From assembly GCA_951799445.1 (NCBI GenBank), contig OX637287.1, positions 992,001-1,056,000 on the forward strand: a stretch of 64,000 nt of DNA, written 5' to 3'. Below, one piece after another: positions 53,737 to 64,000 of this stretch. The first letter of the stretch is position 1; every line of letters starts with the position of its first letter. The position numbers and the translations under genes were made by a program. The notes beneath the pieces are model-generated. The model ran no database searches, was not told the DNA's origin, and worked only from the letters and a program-made list of their open reading frames with translations. The stretch comes from Pseudisothecium myosuroides. Taxonomy: Eukaryota > Streptophyta > Bryopsida > Hypnales > Lembophyllaceae.

Positions 53737-55375
53737 TTATTGACATAAGCTTGTTCTTTGTGGCTTGGCCTACTTTGCAATTACTGGACATAATCTCATT
53801 ACTTGCTCAAGTTTGAGCCGGATTGCCTTCAGATATCAAAAAACTCACACGAAAAACAACTTTCAACTACAGTACCATGTGTATGTACTAGATGCTCCTG
53901 TGCATATATTCAATGCCCGTAGTCAAAACACTATCAATCTTGCCTCCTATCACATGCCAATCGCAACTAAAAAACAGAACTTGCCTGAGAGTACAAGTTT
54001 CTCTGTTAATGAATGTTGTGACTGTTTGGTTGTTCAAACCCTACAGAAGATTATCTGTTCGGTTGTTGAGGGATTAGGCCGTTAATCAGTTGCAGCTGCT
54101 TTAGCTGTATTGGAATTCGTTGACCTAGAATTAAAATTTGCAGGTTGCGTGATGCTGTCTGTGATGCTCTAGGTGCTACTTGGAGACTTGTCCTGCATCT
54201 CGGGGGGCAATGGTCCCCATGCATTCTCAAAGTCAAATGATCTGGCCACTCCTGACCAAGTCGTGAATTCTTTCACGAAAATTTCAAGTTGTGGATTGAC
54301 ACAAGAGTGTAACGAAAGGCCGGCCATTCCTAATCCACTCATCTACATTGATACCTTCAAAATAAGCAGCTAAGCAATGAAATCCTGTTTCATTTGTTTC
54401 AAAAAAAGCAAAAAAAAACAAGCAGCTATTAGAGGCTTTGCTTGTTCGTCGGTGTAGCGGTGGTTTGCTTTTCAAATAAAGATCCTATTTAAACCCTAAA
54501 TTACAAAGTCCATATTCTAAATGATCAATAGAATGCTTTGGGCAAATGTTCGGCCGGCCATTCCTGATCCACTCATCCACATTGATACCTTCAAAATAAG
54601 GAGCTATGAGAGGCACTATCTATCCATTGGTGTAGCAGTGACTTGCTTTTCGAATAAAGATCTTGCTTAAACCCTAAATTGCAAAGTCCATATTCTAAAT
54701 GATGAATAGAATGCTTTGGGCAAAGGTTTGGCCGGCCATTCCTAATCCACTCATCTACATTGATACCTTCAAAATAAGGAGCTATGAGATGCTATGTGTG
54801 TCTGAGTCGTAGTAGCTTGTTCTCTGAATAAAGATCCTACTCAAATCCTAAATTACAAAGTCCATATTCTAAATGATGAATAGAATGCTTTAGGAATATT
54901 TTCTCATTCACTTTAGGAGAACACTTAACTTTATGACCAATTTGGTGAAATCAAGATGAATAGTATATGTGTACAAAGATATAAAGAAAAATCTGCAAAA
55001 ATTTCAAAAAGGATTTAGGCTTTAAAAGGTTAATTGTATGAATTCAATTAGTGGTTGAAGATTTCAAGATGACACTATGATTCACCTTGGAATCATTTGT
55101 GGTTGCTCTCCACATTGACATTGATGTTACAAGGGAATGAAACAAGATTATACAATGACAAGAAAGACTAAAAGTGTACAACATCGCACCTATTCATTCG
55201 GGCATGTAATATTAACAGGAAGTTGACAAAGTCTCCAAAGTCCGTTCAGATTAGTTTCTCCAATATGGACCCTAAGAAGTTTCAATTTCCTTCTAAACAA
55301 AGTCCGCTCCGTCATCAGCAAAACAATATTGGTTAAACAACTGGTTATACAATTTGAGAAACATTGATTAGATAA
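53737..55375. other. Intergenic with a ~180-bp tandem repeat; no gene
   Basis: No gene is seen. The 106-codon frame at 53765-54085 has no recognisable content. The tandem repeat at 54318-54892 is listed separately. Confidence 0.5.
54318..54892 (+). repeat. Tandem repeat, three units of ~180-230 bp
   Basis: Units start with GGCCGGCCATTCCTAATCC at 54318, 54552 and 54730. Each continues with CACATTGATACCTTCAAAATA (or CTACATTG...), then a variable stretch, AATAAAGATC, TAAACCCTAAAT and GAATAGAATGCTTT. The first unit carries about 50 extra A-rich bases. Non-coding. Confidence 0.85.
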
Positions 55376-55863
55376 GGTAACCTCCCCATTCCCGACCAGT
55401 GACCCATTCCCGACCAGTGACCCATTCCCGACCTATAGGTGCACATATTTCTGACCACGCTTAGAATGCGTTTTTTTTTTCGTTTTCAAGGTTGGAACTA
55501 ATAAATACATGACACATGTCCCAAGTTGTGAAAAAAAAAGTAGGAAATAAGAAGACTAGTAACCCTGATTGGGAAAAAGAAAAGACAATAGCTAAAACAT
55601 GATGGAGATATCAAACAATGATTAGGTAAAAAGTTATTGAGTGATCGGAATTAGAAGAGTCTAGACATTGGCTATGGGTCCGGCGCACTTTTTGCCTTCC
55701 AAAATTCATAGTAATTTCAATTCAAGCGATAAAATTACCAAATTTTTTGCAATCCATGTCATTTCTATTTATGTATCTCTGAAAAATATTTGTTTTGCCT
55801 TTACTATTCCAGACCATGTCGGAATTCCTTATTCGGTCGATTATGGGGGGGGGGGGGGGTACC
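55376..55863. mobile_element. Inverted-repeat element, GGTACCCCCC family, copy B (488 bp)
   Basis: Same family and orientation as 53347-53736. It has three copies of the 18-bp CCCATTCCCGACCAGTGA unit (copy A has two), about 65-70 bp of interior sequence absent from copy A, and a right end expanded to a run of 15 G (55845-55859) before TACC. The flanks read TAAGGTAACC and GGTACCTTA, so the inverted ends may extend to TAAGGTAC. Confidence 0.7.
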
Positions 55864-56024
55864 TTAGTTGTATCTTGTAATGGCCAACAACAGGAATATC
55901 AACTATGTGGCTTTCTTAGATTGGCTCCAAGCAACCACATTACAAACCGTAATCATTGTTCTTTATGAGATGCATAGACATTGGATTGTTGATGAAGAGC
56001 ATAGGATAACTACAATTTTCTTTT

Positions 56025-56955
56025 CTAGCCCCTAAAGGACCAACATGCCTTTTTTGACAACATAGAAATTTTGGGCAGGTACGTGTGACTAGAGATTTGC
56101 ATATTTTAGGCTGAAATTTTTATAAAAGGTGGGGACGAGGAATATCTTTCATATGCACCAAATTTCATAACATTTGGAAATAGGAGTCAAAAATTATGGC
56201 CTAATATGTTGTTAGTTTCTCAACTCGGGCAGTCCGGGCAGATAAAAAAAATCACTTTTTTCAAAAATAAAAGTTTGAAATTGGTTTATTAGATTCGTAT
56301 ATACGTGGAAAGCTTTGAATCATTCTATTCTGATCAATGAGTCAAACGTTATGAGGATTTTTAGTTTGCGGGTAGTTATGGATAGTCTACTCTAAAATAA
56401 ACTTTGAAGTTGTTTATTTCACTCAATTTTCAATATTTTTCAAAAAAAATAAAATTTTAGGATGTAAATTGTTTATTACAACATTGCAACCATTGGGATT
56501 GGCATTTTTCAATTCCATAATTAACTTCTTAACAATTTAGTATTTTGAACCATTCTCTACTTCTTTCTACTTACTATTTTTTTCCTATATGTTGTACAAT
56601 TCCAAATGATTTGAAAATTTTCAAGCATGTAGCCAACTTGCCTTGAAGAATGAAAACAAAGAAGTACAACCATTTTGGAATTTTTTTCATAATAAAATGA
56701 CCTTGTGAAGTGCAACTGCCCGTTTTTTTGCAGGGCCAAAAAAAAGACTTTTGCCACTTCAAATGCTAATATCTTCCAATCTACACGATGGAAATTTCTG
56801 AAATTTTTCCGCATATTCTCAAACTAGAGTACTACAAGATCCTATGGTTACATGTGTCCAAAAATGATATTTTTCAAATATTTGGTACTTGTACTAGAAA
56901 TGGCATTTTTCGAGCATTTTTGGTGAGAACATAGTCAAGGAACTTTAGGGGCTAG
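56025..56955 (-). mobile_element. Long-class inverted-repeat element flanked by CTAG
   Basis: Same family as 15537-16481 and 35524-36401 but inverted. The left end is CTAG then CCCCTAAAGGACC. The right end is GGAACTTTAGGGG then CTAG. Both flanks read CTAG instead of TTAA, which supports a 4-bp target duplication. The interior matches the other long copies in reverse. No coding capacity. Confidence 0.7.
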
Positions 56956-59679
56956 ATTGGCATGATTAATTGTCACGTGTCTCAACTCTTGTTGTTAGTG
57001 GCCATGTTGTGAGTCAATCTGGTCTATAATTGAATTGCTACCTCCCTTGTTGCTCAACAACTTAACAACAACTCAATTATAGACCGTATTAGCTCACAAC
57101 TTACCTAGTTCATAGAGTTTTTTAAGATTTATCCAAATGGCTACTGCTCATCAAATTTTGTCCCCACATTTGAAATTTAGATTGAAAAGTTAGAAAATGA
57201 ATAAGTTAAGATTCTTGTGATATTCGCATCTTGTATTGTTCAAATGAAAAATTTGTTCTCTACAGGTACACTAATTAGTGCATGTGACACTAATTTACAA
57301 AAATCACACTATTTTGAATTAGTGCATGTTGTAATATTTTTTTATTGCACCAATTTTCACATAAATAAAATTTGTAATGACACTAATTTTCTAGATGACG
57401 CTAATTCCCCTCCCTTACTGATAGGACAAATCAATATAGTCAAGATCTTCTAATGAACTGCCACCTATATATATTATATTCTTGTTGCACAAAGACATTT
57501 GAATGGATTGAGATTTCAAAGTTCTAATACCGATACATGTAATATTTATATCGTCTTCAATCCTCACTCAAAATGGCCTCGAGTTCATGTGTCTTTGCAA
57601 GAGCATATCAACAAGTTACGATCACCCATCAAATTCTGCCTGGCTACTGGAACGCAATGAGATCTCAAAGTTAGATGCGTATAACTATAATTCTTCTTCT
57701 TACCTTGCTCAAATTATGTTCAAGTGAAGTAAATAAAGAATCTATCTACAAACTTTCATCAAACTAGTGATGTCATTTTAGAGTATTAGTTAGATGTTCA
57801 ATCATTTTTGTTTATTGTGAAAAATTAAATTTTGAAATAGAAGATCTTTTAAATTCAAATAATTTTCAAACACAATAATGAAATTGTATAAGATATCAAT
57901 AGTTAAATGTATGTGTATGTGTGTATATATATACACTTTAAATTCTGATTATTGCCAAACCTTTTTAATTTAAAAATAAAAGATTGCTCTTTTCAGTCTT
58001 CAACAATTATGTTAAGTCTTACGTATGAATATTGTTTAAAAAATTAATTCAAGAAAATATTTTAAGAAAGGTGATATTTAAATATTAGACAAAATATTAT
58101 TCAAATTACAGCGCGGATGTCTGGACCTACTGAAAACAATAACATAGGGTCAGATGAAGAATGCATCAAAAGCTTCATATCAAATGTCAATACAAACATA
58201 TTTTATATAGAAGCTTACAATAAAATAGCAAAATTTCTATCAAAATTTGAAATTAGAGAAAATGAGAGGAACTGTAAATTAAGGGAAATATTGATGCTAA
58301 ATTGACCAATTTGTTTTGAATTTGCCTTCAAGTAATTGACAAATAGGTTATTCCTGTCAATGTTAGACAGATGCTCACTTGTCAGCCAAATATTTTTTTC
58401 GTTTTCTTGTTGGTGGGGCAACACGCACCTGGAATGTAAGCAGTTAAGGAAAAAATCTAACAGCCTCTTGCCAAGTCTGAGATGCAGTAACAACAAAAAA
58501 GAGACATACAAATTGTATTGACAGACTGTTTGATGATTTAGCTTGCCGATGAAGGCTTGCAGTGTTTGAAGCAGCAAATTAACGTACTAAATAGCATCAT
58601 GGGGATGACACACACCACCTAATTCTCACCCCTGAAGAGGTGCAAATGCTCTTGTAAAGCAACAGATCGATCTTGCCAACTGACACATGAGTATTGTCTT
58701 CGTCACCTACTGTACAGAAATCGATCCTCGGTATCAAATCACAACGTAAACAACATTCACACCAGAAGCGTTAACGTACTTCTTCCGAACTAAAGCGCAC
58801 ATAACAATCTGCCTGTCAGCTTTGATAGAGTTGACCATGAAATCTGAATTTGATGGTCCTTGCTTGGGCCATCGCTTCCATGGTTTTGAATTGGAGACGG
58901 AGCAGCATCAACCATCTGAAAGGCCAAATTTCTTAACATTGTTGTTGAACTAATTCTAATTGACTCCTTCGTCACACTTTACCTCCCGGCTACTGAGTTA
59001 CATTAGTTCCGAAAGCAATAATTAGATTTCTAAAAACATTCCTTCGTAGGAAGGGAAATTCTAAGCTCAAAACAGAATGACCAGCTGCAGTCTGCTACAG
59101 GAGAGTTGCAGCTTGCACCAACTGAATCAGTAACCAGGCTCGGGCAACAGTAGTAAATACTCATAGTTTATCTCAAGCATGCCGGAAGCCATCATTCTAC
59201 TAAGCAAGTGTTATTTAATTGAAAACTCCCAAACTTCATCAGATCATCAGTGAGCAGGACTGGTGCAAGAAAATACAAGTCAGCGATTAACAGGATCGAC
59301 TATAGAGCCCCCAAAATGATAATGATGGTGATGGTAATTTCTGAAAAAAACAGAGAACAGGTTATTTGATTCATTCACCAAGCAAGGTGAACCAAACAAC
59401 CAATTGAATCCAGCCCATTCTGTTTCCCTTGATTGCATCGTTTTGTTGTTTGCCACGAAACCAATTCGAACCAGCTGCTACTGCTTCTTGCTTTCCTGAA
59501 TCACTAGGAAGAACAAGGGGCGCTCACAGCACCACTTCCACTGATCACTCATGCATATAATATCCAAGCTGAGGCTCAATGTACCTAACATATTAGCAAT
59601 TCAAATACTCCAGCTGTGGAGTCTTTGAGCTCCTGATAGACTTTTGGATCGATCATCTAGCCACCTTGTCCTCTGCAAT
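56956..59679. other. Intergenic upstream of the aspartic protease; no gene seen
   Basis: AT-rich up to about 58.5 kb, then more balanced towards the protease promoter. It contains a strong hairpin at 57006-57100. Frames at 58117-58305, 58215-58577 and 58790-58975 overlap or are short and match nothing I know. Confidence 0.5.
57006..57100. repeat. ~95-bp hairpin, possible small-RNA precursor
   Basis: GTTGTGAGTCAATCTGGTCT at 57006 and AGACCGTATTAGCTCACAAC at 57081-57100 are imperfect inverted copies. Pairing continues inward through ATAATTGAATTG and CAACTCAATTAT, about 32 bp of stem in all, with a weaker inner stem TTGTTG/CAACAA. Size and mismatch level are compatible with a miRNA-like precursor or a tiny inverted-repeat element. 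Confidence 0.6.
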
Positions 59680-61786
59680 ATGGGCATCATGACGCGGGAC
59701 GTTGTCTTGTGTGCTCTAGTTCTTGTTCAGCTTCTGTGCGTTGGTCAGAGTTACCGAGGGGTCCACATCCTTAGTGGTCGAAAGCTGGAGCTGCCAAAGC
59801 GTGGTCTCTCGAATGCTGCAGACAAGACCAATGTAAGAAATCAAGGATATGGCTATTGGAGGTGACTGTTAGAAGAAACACCACATAAATGACTTGCAGA
59901 TCCAAATAATTAACGGTTATACTTGAGAATCCTCACGGTTGCAGACATACTACACGAACATGCAGGTGAAATGTGGCGTAGTAATAATTTATTCGTCTAC
60001 GAGGATGTTGCGTGAATGAATGGTAATTATATATCAGGCTTGAGAACAGATTGAATGAGAGTAGCACAAATACCAGAGACAAGAACGTACTAATAGAAGA
60101 AGCTGTAACATAAGTTTAGAGCGAATCTTGAAAAGAGAGACTTGAAGGTCACTCCAATACAAATATTTAGCACAATGATCACATTCGAATCATGGCAACG
60201 ATCAGAGCGACTAACCTGGCTACTATTCTGGTTTTCAGGTCTTACGGTCCCACCTCATGCATAGGGACGGTCTTCAAACAAACACATCAGCAAAATCTCT
60301 GAGTGAGAGATTTCTGGATGCCGTGAAACGCAGCCAGAGACGCATCGAGCAACTGGAGAAGAAGCTCCAGCGTCTCACACAGGACTTGGAGAGCCCAGTG
60401 TCCACTGCTAGTGGCGAGTATGTGATGCAATTCTCCTTGGGCACACCTCCACAGCAATTCAGAACCATTGTTGACACTGGCAGCGACCTGTGCTGGGTTC
60501 AGTGCGTCCCCTGCATGCACTGCTTCCAGCAACCCAACGCTTTGTTCAACCCGTTGGCCTCCAGCTCCTACTCACAAGCGGGATGCACGGACACTTTGTG
60601 CAGTGTTAGCGCCACTTGAACACTCCTCGTTCACCCATTTAGTTCAGTCACAAGATTTCTTACTTTGATATGAAGTCAGGAAATTGAAAAACAACGTCAA
60701 AAAACTGCACGTGAATGACAAGGTAACTACCAAACAATTACACCAAAGTACTAATTGATTTGCTTATTGACAGGCTCTTCCTCGGCCAACATCTTGCAGT
60801 GTGAGAAATACCTGCATGTACTCTTATGCCTATGGTGATGGCTCCAGCACCCGTGGGGACTTGGCCTTTGAGACTGTCACCCTAGATGGCTCGGCGCTGT
60901 CAAATGTAGGATTTGGCTGCGGGCGTAACAACCAAGGTACATTTGCGGAAGCGGATGGGTTGATCGGCTTGGGCCAAGGGCCGCTATCGCTGCCTTCACA
61001 GCTGAGGCCTTCCATTGCGGAAATCTTTTCCTACTGTTTGGTGGAACAGACTTCTCCTGGGACACCTTCCAGTCCAATCACCTTCGGAAATGCAGCCGAG
61101 AATGCAAATGTCCGGTATACGCCGTTACTTACGAATGTGAACAATCCAAGCTTTTATTACGTTAACGTGACGGGAGTCAGTGTCGGCGGCCACAGAGTCA
61201 ACACCCCTCCGTCAGCGTTTCGCATTGATAGCAACGGCAATGGAGGTGTCATCCTTGATTCTGGAACTACAATTACCTCTTGGAGACAAGCAGCCTTCAA
61301 CCAAATCATCGCGGTACTCATTTCTTCAATCTTTAATTTCACTCACCTTGGCATGTTTGCATGAATGTTCGAGAGTATGATAAGAACACACAGCTTCTTT
61401 TAGGGGTGATAAGTTGGTGTTATGGACATACCTGTTTTGTTTGATTGTGCAAAAACTTGTGTATGCAGGCCTTTCAACAACAGATTGCATATCCTGAGGT
61501 GGATGCGTCTCCGTATGGTCTGAATCTCTGCTACGATGTTTCAGCTGTTTCAGCTTCAACCTTAACTCTGCCGGAGATGGTGGTGCATATGAGAAATGTC
61601 GATTATGAGATTCCTATTCCCAACCTGTTCATTTATGTCGACAATTCGGGGAGTCTCGTGTGTCTTGCCATGGGACCTGCTGATGACTTCTCAATCATTG
61701 GAAACATCCAACAACAAAACAATTTGATCGTGTTTGATTTAGCGAATCAGCGCGTTGGCTTCCAAGCTACTCAATGTGATACGTAG
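59680..61786 (+). CDS. Secreted aspartic protease, A1 pepsin-like (nepenthesin/CDR1 type)
   Basis: A plant A1B-type aspartic endopeptidase, likely secreted or vacuolar. Four exons: 59680-59832, 60239-60604, 60774-61313, 61469-61786. All junctions are phase 0, giving 458 aa. The N-terminus is a signal peptide (hydrophobic VVLCALVLVQLLCVGQS). A propeptide follows with a basic, heptad-like helix (about residues 72-101, RRIEQLEKKLQRLTQDLE). Catalytic motifs are DTGSD at Asp130 and DSGTT at Asp335. The nepenthesin-type Cys-rich insert follows the first motif (WVQCVPCMHCF...C..LC), then YSYAYGDGSSTRG with the flap tyrosine. The end IGNIQQQNNLIVFDLANQRVGF is family-typical. The exon 2 donor AGT/GTTAGC at 60604 is the only one that keeps frame and yields TLCSALPRP. 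Substrate unknown. Confidence 0.94.
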
Positions 61787-62956
61787 TAAGTACTGTCTCA
61801 GATCAATGTGATAAGTAGAACTATGTAGATGATCTGTTCAGAGCAAGTAACCTGATTTGTCATTGTTCATGCATTGCAAAAGACTCTTAAGTTACATGTA
61901 ATAGAGAATGCTGCTAAGATAACTAAAACATCAACAAGTAGGCTCTCTTCAATCTTGAGAAAATATTCCAAAGGAGAGTATTCATACCGTCCGTCTTGAC
62001 GAGAATCAATTGCTCCAACTGGAATCTGATAGTCAGTCGTTATAGTCAGCACCGAGTCATCCTAATCGTAATGTGAACAGGACACAGTTCTTCGATGCAA
62101 TGCCAACCAACGACAGCTCTGTCTAGATTTCTGATGCAATTCCTTCACAAATTCGAACTAGTTCAAACTTACATTAGACTAGATGGGAATAACATACCGG
62201 AAGAAACATTTTCTGATGATAATGTTTCACGAACGGACTTGAGCAATTTCTTGTAACAGAGAAGTGTAAACAAAAGTCTCAAACTTCCGATATTTTCAGA
62301 TACTCGAGGTTACCAAGAAAATTGCAGAAAACCCTAGACAAATGCAAATACAGAATAATATTAATTCAAAACATCAATTCTCCTGCAGAGTACCACCATT
62401 CGACCAGGCTGCTCTCCAAAATATCAAAACCTGCAATGCTGTCCAACAACCATGTGGAACTACCACGAAGGCAGCAATAGATCTGTCACTTAGTAACTAA
62501 AAATGCAAGTACTAGAATAGGAATTGTCTACTGATGCCAAAATAGATCGTCACAGAAAGATTTCTAAAGAGCGTGTAAGCTTAGTCCAACACTTCAGAAG
62601 TTTGGTCCAGTATGAACCTCTTTTTGGTTCACAATGAAAACCCTCATCATCTGCCTGATGTTTTCATAGGCACGTCGATATTCAATGCAAATATATACAA
62701 TGTGTTGAATTGAGGGCATTTGGGGCAAGATTGACTTTGAGCGAAAACCAGCGACATATTGTGCTGTGCAATCTTTGTCGCCTAATGTTTCAGTCGTGAT
62801 GCTGCGACTTCACTCCTAACCGGTACAACTAAACTAGGAGCTCAGAATGTACCTCTTGCCCCCAATAAAAAAATGCTGTTCTGACTTTACATCTCACATG
62901 GACTTTGCCGAACTGAATCTATTGTCAGTCAAATAGGCTGTTTGTGTCTGACACAA
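61787..62956. other. Intergenic between convergent genes
   Basis: Holds the 3' UTRs of the plus-strand protease and the minus-strand Rab escort gene. I see no gene, repeat or other structure. Confidence 0.5.
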
Positions 62957-63803
62957 TCAAAGCTCATCTGCCTCATCTGCATCTACGTCTCCGTCGTCGC
63001 TTACGGTGGTAGCTGGTAACTTAGGGAAAAACTCCTTCTCTGGATAGAGTTCATGGAAGATCTGCTAGACAAAAAGGCTCAGTCTTAATAAAAAATAGAC
63101 TAAAAGAATCAATAAACCTCAAATTTGGTGCTCGACCAGAAAATGGTGAGACCCTAATTTATCACGGAATCCGAGCAAAAAGTCACGTGCGTGCCGACCA
63201 TGACAAGTCAAGCAGTGGGACGATTCAGACAGAATGTAAAGCAGAACGACAGGACTTCCTTTTAAACAGAAGCATTTAGGAACAAAGTACTGAAAAATTG
63301 ATAGCAATTCTGCTCAAGGATTTGCTTTCCAAAATTTAAGCTGGTGTTTCAAAATCATTTTGGAAACATGCTAATGGATCTGAAGGTAAATTAGGAAAAC
63401 TAGGCGGTAGAACCGTACCGCCTCGGTGCATTTCATCATGCTGCGGTAATCAATAGTTTCGTCCGGCATGACACACATGTTCAATACGCTCATGGCCTGC
63501 CCATGCAAAAACATTGATCAGTACATCAGATATTACCACATACTAACGACATTATAAAGGAGACTGAATCACATAATACTGAAAAGTAACGGAAGTTTGA
63601 GCAAGAACTGTAATATCCGCCAAGTTACCTGGGAGGAATTTGGAATTTCCTGGATCAGGAAGACTGACCATAGTAACTTTGGTTTTTCTGATTCTGTATC
63701 TGATTCACAGTCATTCTCGTGAAACAAAGAATCCTTCACAACCTGCAGGGTTTCTTCTGCTTCTGTTGGGTCAGAGCACTTCACTGAGAGTTGTACAATG
63801 TAC
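62957..63803 (-). CDS. REP: Rab escort protein, C-terminal part (gene runs off the window)
   Basis: Rab escort proteins present newly made Rab GTPases to geranylgeranyl transferase. Three terminal exons are visible: 63629-63803, 63419-63496 and 62957-63061. Phase closes, giving 118 codons before the stop; the exon at 63803 is entered in phase 2. The product reads YIVQLSVKCSDPTEAEETLQ, an acidic loop, KPKLLWSVFLIQE, VMPDETIDYRSMMKCTEA and IFHELYPEKEFFPK, then an acidic tail. The last parts resemble the REP/CHM C-terminus (LLWAxYF; AETLFQEICPNEDFCPP in human REP-1). Upstream exons lie beyond 63804; I could not place another with confidence within the window. A related GDI-family protein is less likely, because GDIs lack this tail. 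Confidence 0.75.
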
Positions 63804-64000
63804 CTAAATCCGCCATCATCCACAAACAAAACATACAACAGAACTGATAAGCAACGATATCGATGTAGAATACGAGAAGGATAAAAGATCCAATTCCAGG
63901 ATCATCAAGAATCGTGACCACCTTCAAACGAAACTAAAAAATGAAGAGCCTCGAGGTCAACTGTTTCAAAATATAGTGTTTTACCCTACATGAATTAAGT
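63804..64000 (-). other. Intron or further exon of the Rab escort gene, unresolved
   Basis: Directly upstream of the 63803 acceptor (GGATTTAG). I did not find an exon that joins convincingly in frame, so this is treated as intron. Confidence 0.35.

Overview
This is a stretch of plant nuclear DNA, most likely from a moss or other bryophyte. The genes carry many short GT-AG introns. The two large PPR genes are pure LSP-triplet arrays ending in E1, E2 and a canonical DYW deaminase domain, with the repetitive wording I associate with moss organellar editing factors. Every other gene is a conserved land-plant gene. The species cannot be fixed from the sequence alone. The intergenic DNA is AT-rich and crowded with small inverted-repeat elements.

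Layout: 1-4.2 kb is intergenic with two small inverted-repeat elements. 4.2-11.5 kb is the first copy of a segmental duplication holding a DYW-type PPR gene. 11.5-26.5 kb is a repeat-filled spacer: a 1.1-kb foldback, a TTAA-flanked element, and a GC-richer 4-kb island with a 25-bp minisatellite. 26.5-33.1 kb is the second duplicated copy, with a longer PPR gene. 33-36.8 kb is more repeat. Then come a 14-exon peroxisomal 3-ketoacyl-CoA thiolase (minus, 42131 to 36857), an 8-exon ribonuclease H2 catalytic subunit (plus, 46922-49328), a 3-exon heavy-metal-associated (HMA) domain protein with a methionine-rich tail (minus, 51385 to 50053), a second repeat-rich spacer (51.4-59.6 kb), a 4-exon secreted aspartic protease (plus, 59680-61786), and the 3' end of a Rab escort protein gene (minus, 63803 to 62957, continuing past the window).

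The genes do not form a pathway. They serve organelle RNA editing (PPR), fatty-acid beta-oxidation (thiolase), removal of ribonucleotides from DNA (RNase H2A), metal handling (HMA protein), extracellular or vacuolar proteolysis (aspartic protease) and Rab prenylation (Rab escort protein). All splice models were built by hand. Reading phase closes at every junction and conserved catalytic residues fall at the expected spacing.

The most unusual things are: (1) the PPR pair, which differs by exactly two LSP triplets (5 versus 7), differs in its predicted RNA code, shares a 252-bp identical tract, and has lost its 5' intron in copy 2 so that an out-of-frame upstream ORF now overlaps the first main-frame ATG; (2) a family of TTAA-flanked elements whose ends start CCCCTAAA, in several size classes from 0.2 to 0.95 kb, resembling non-autonomous piggyBac-type elements; (3) a near-perfect 1.08-kb foldback; and (4) several shorter foldbacks that could yield small RNAs.
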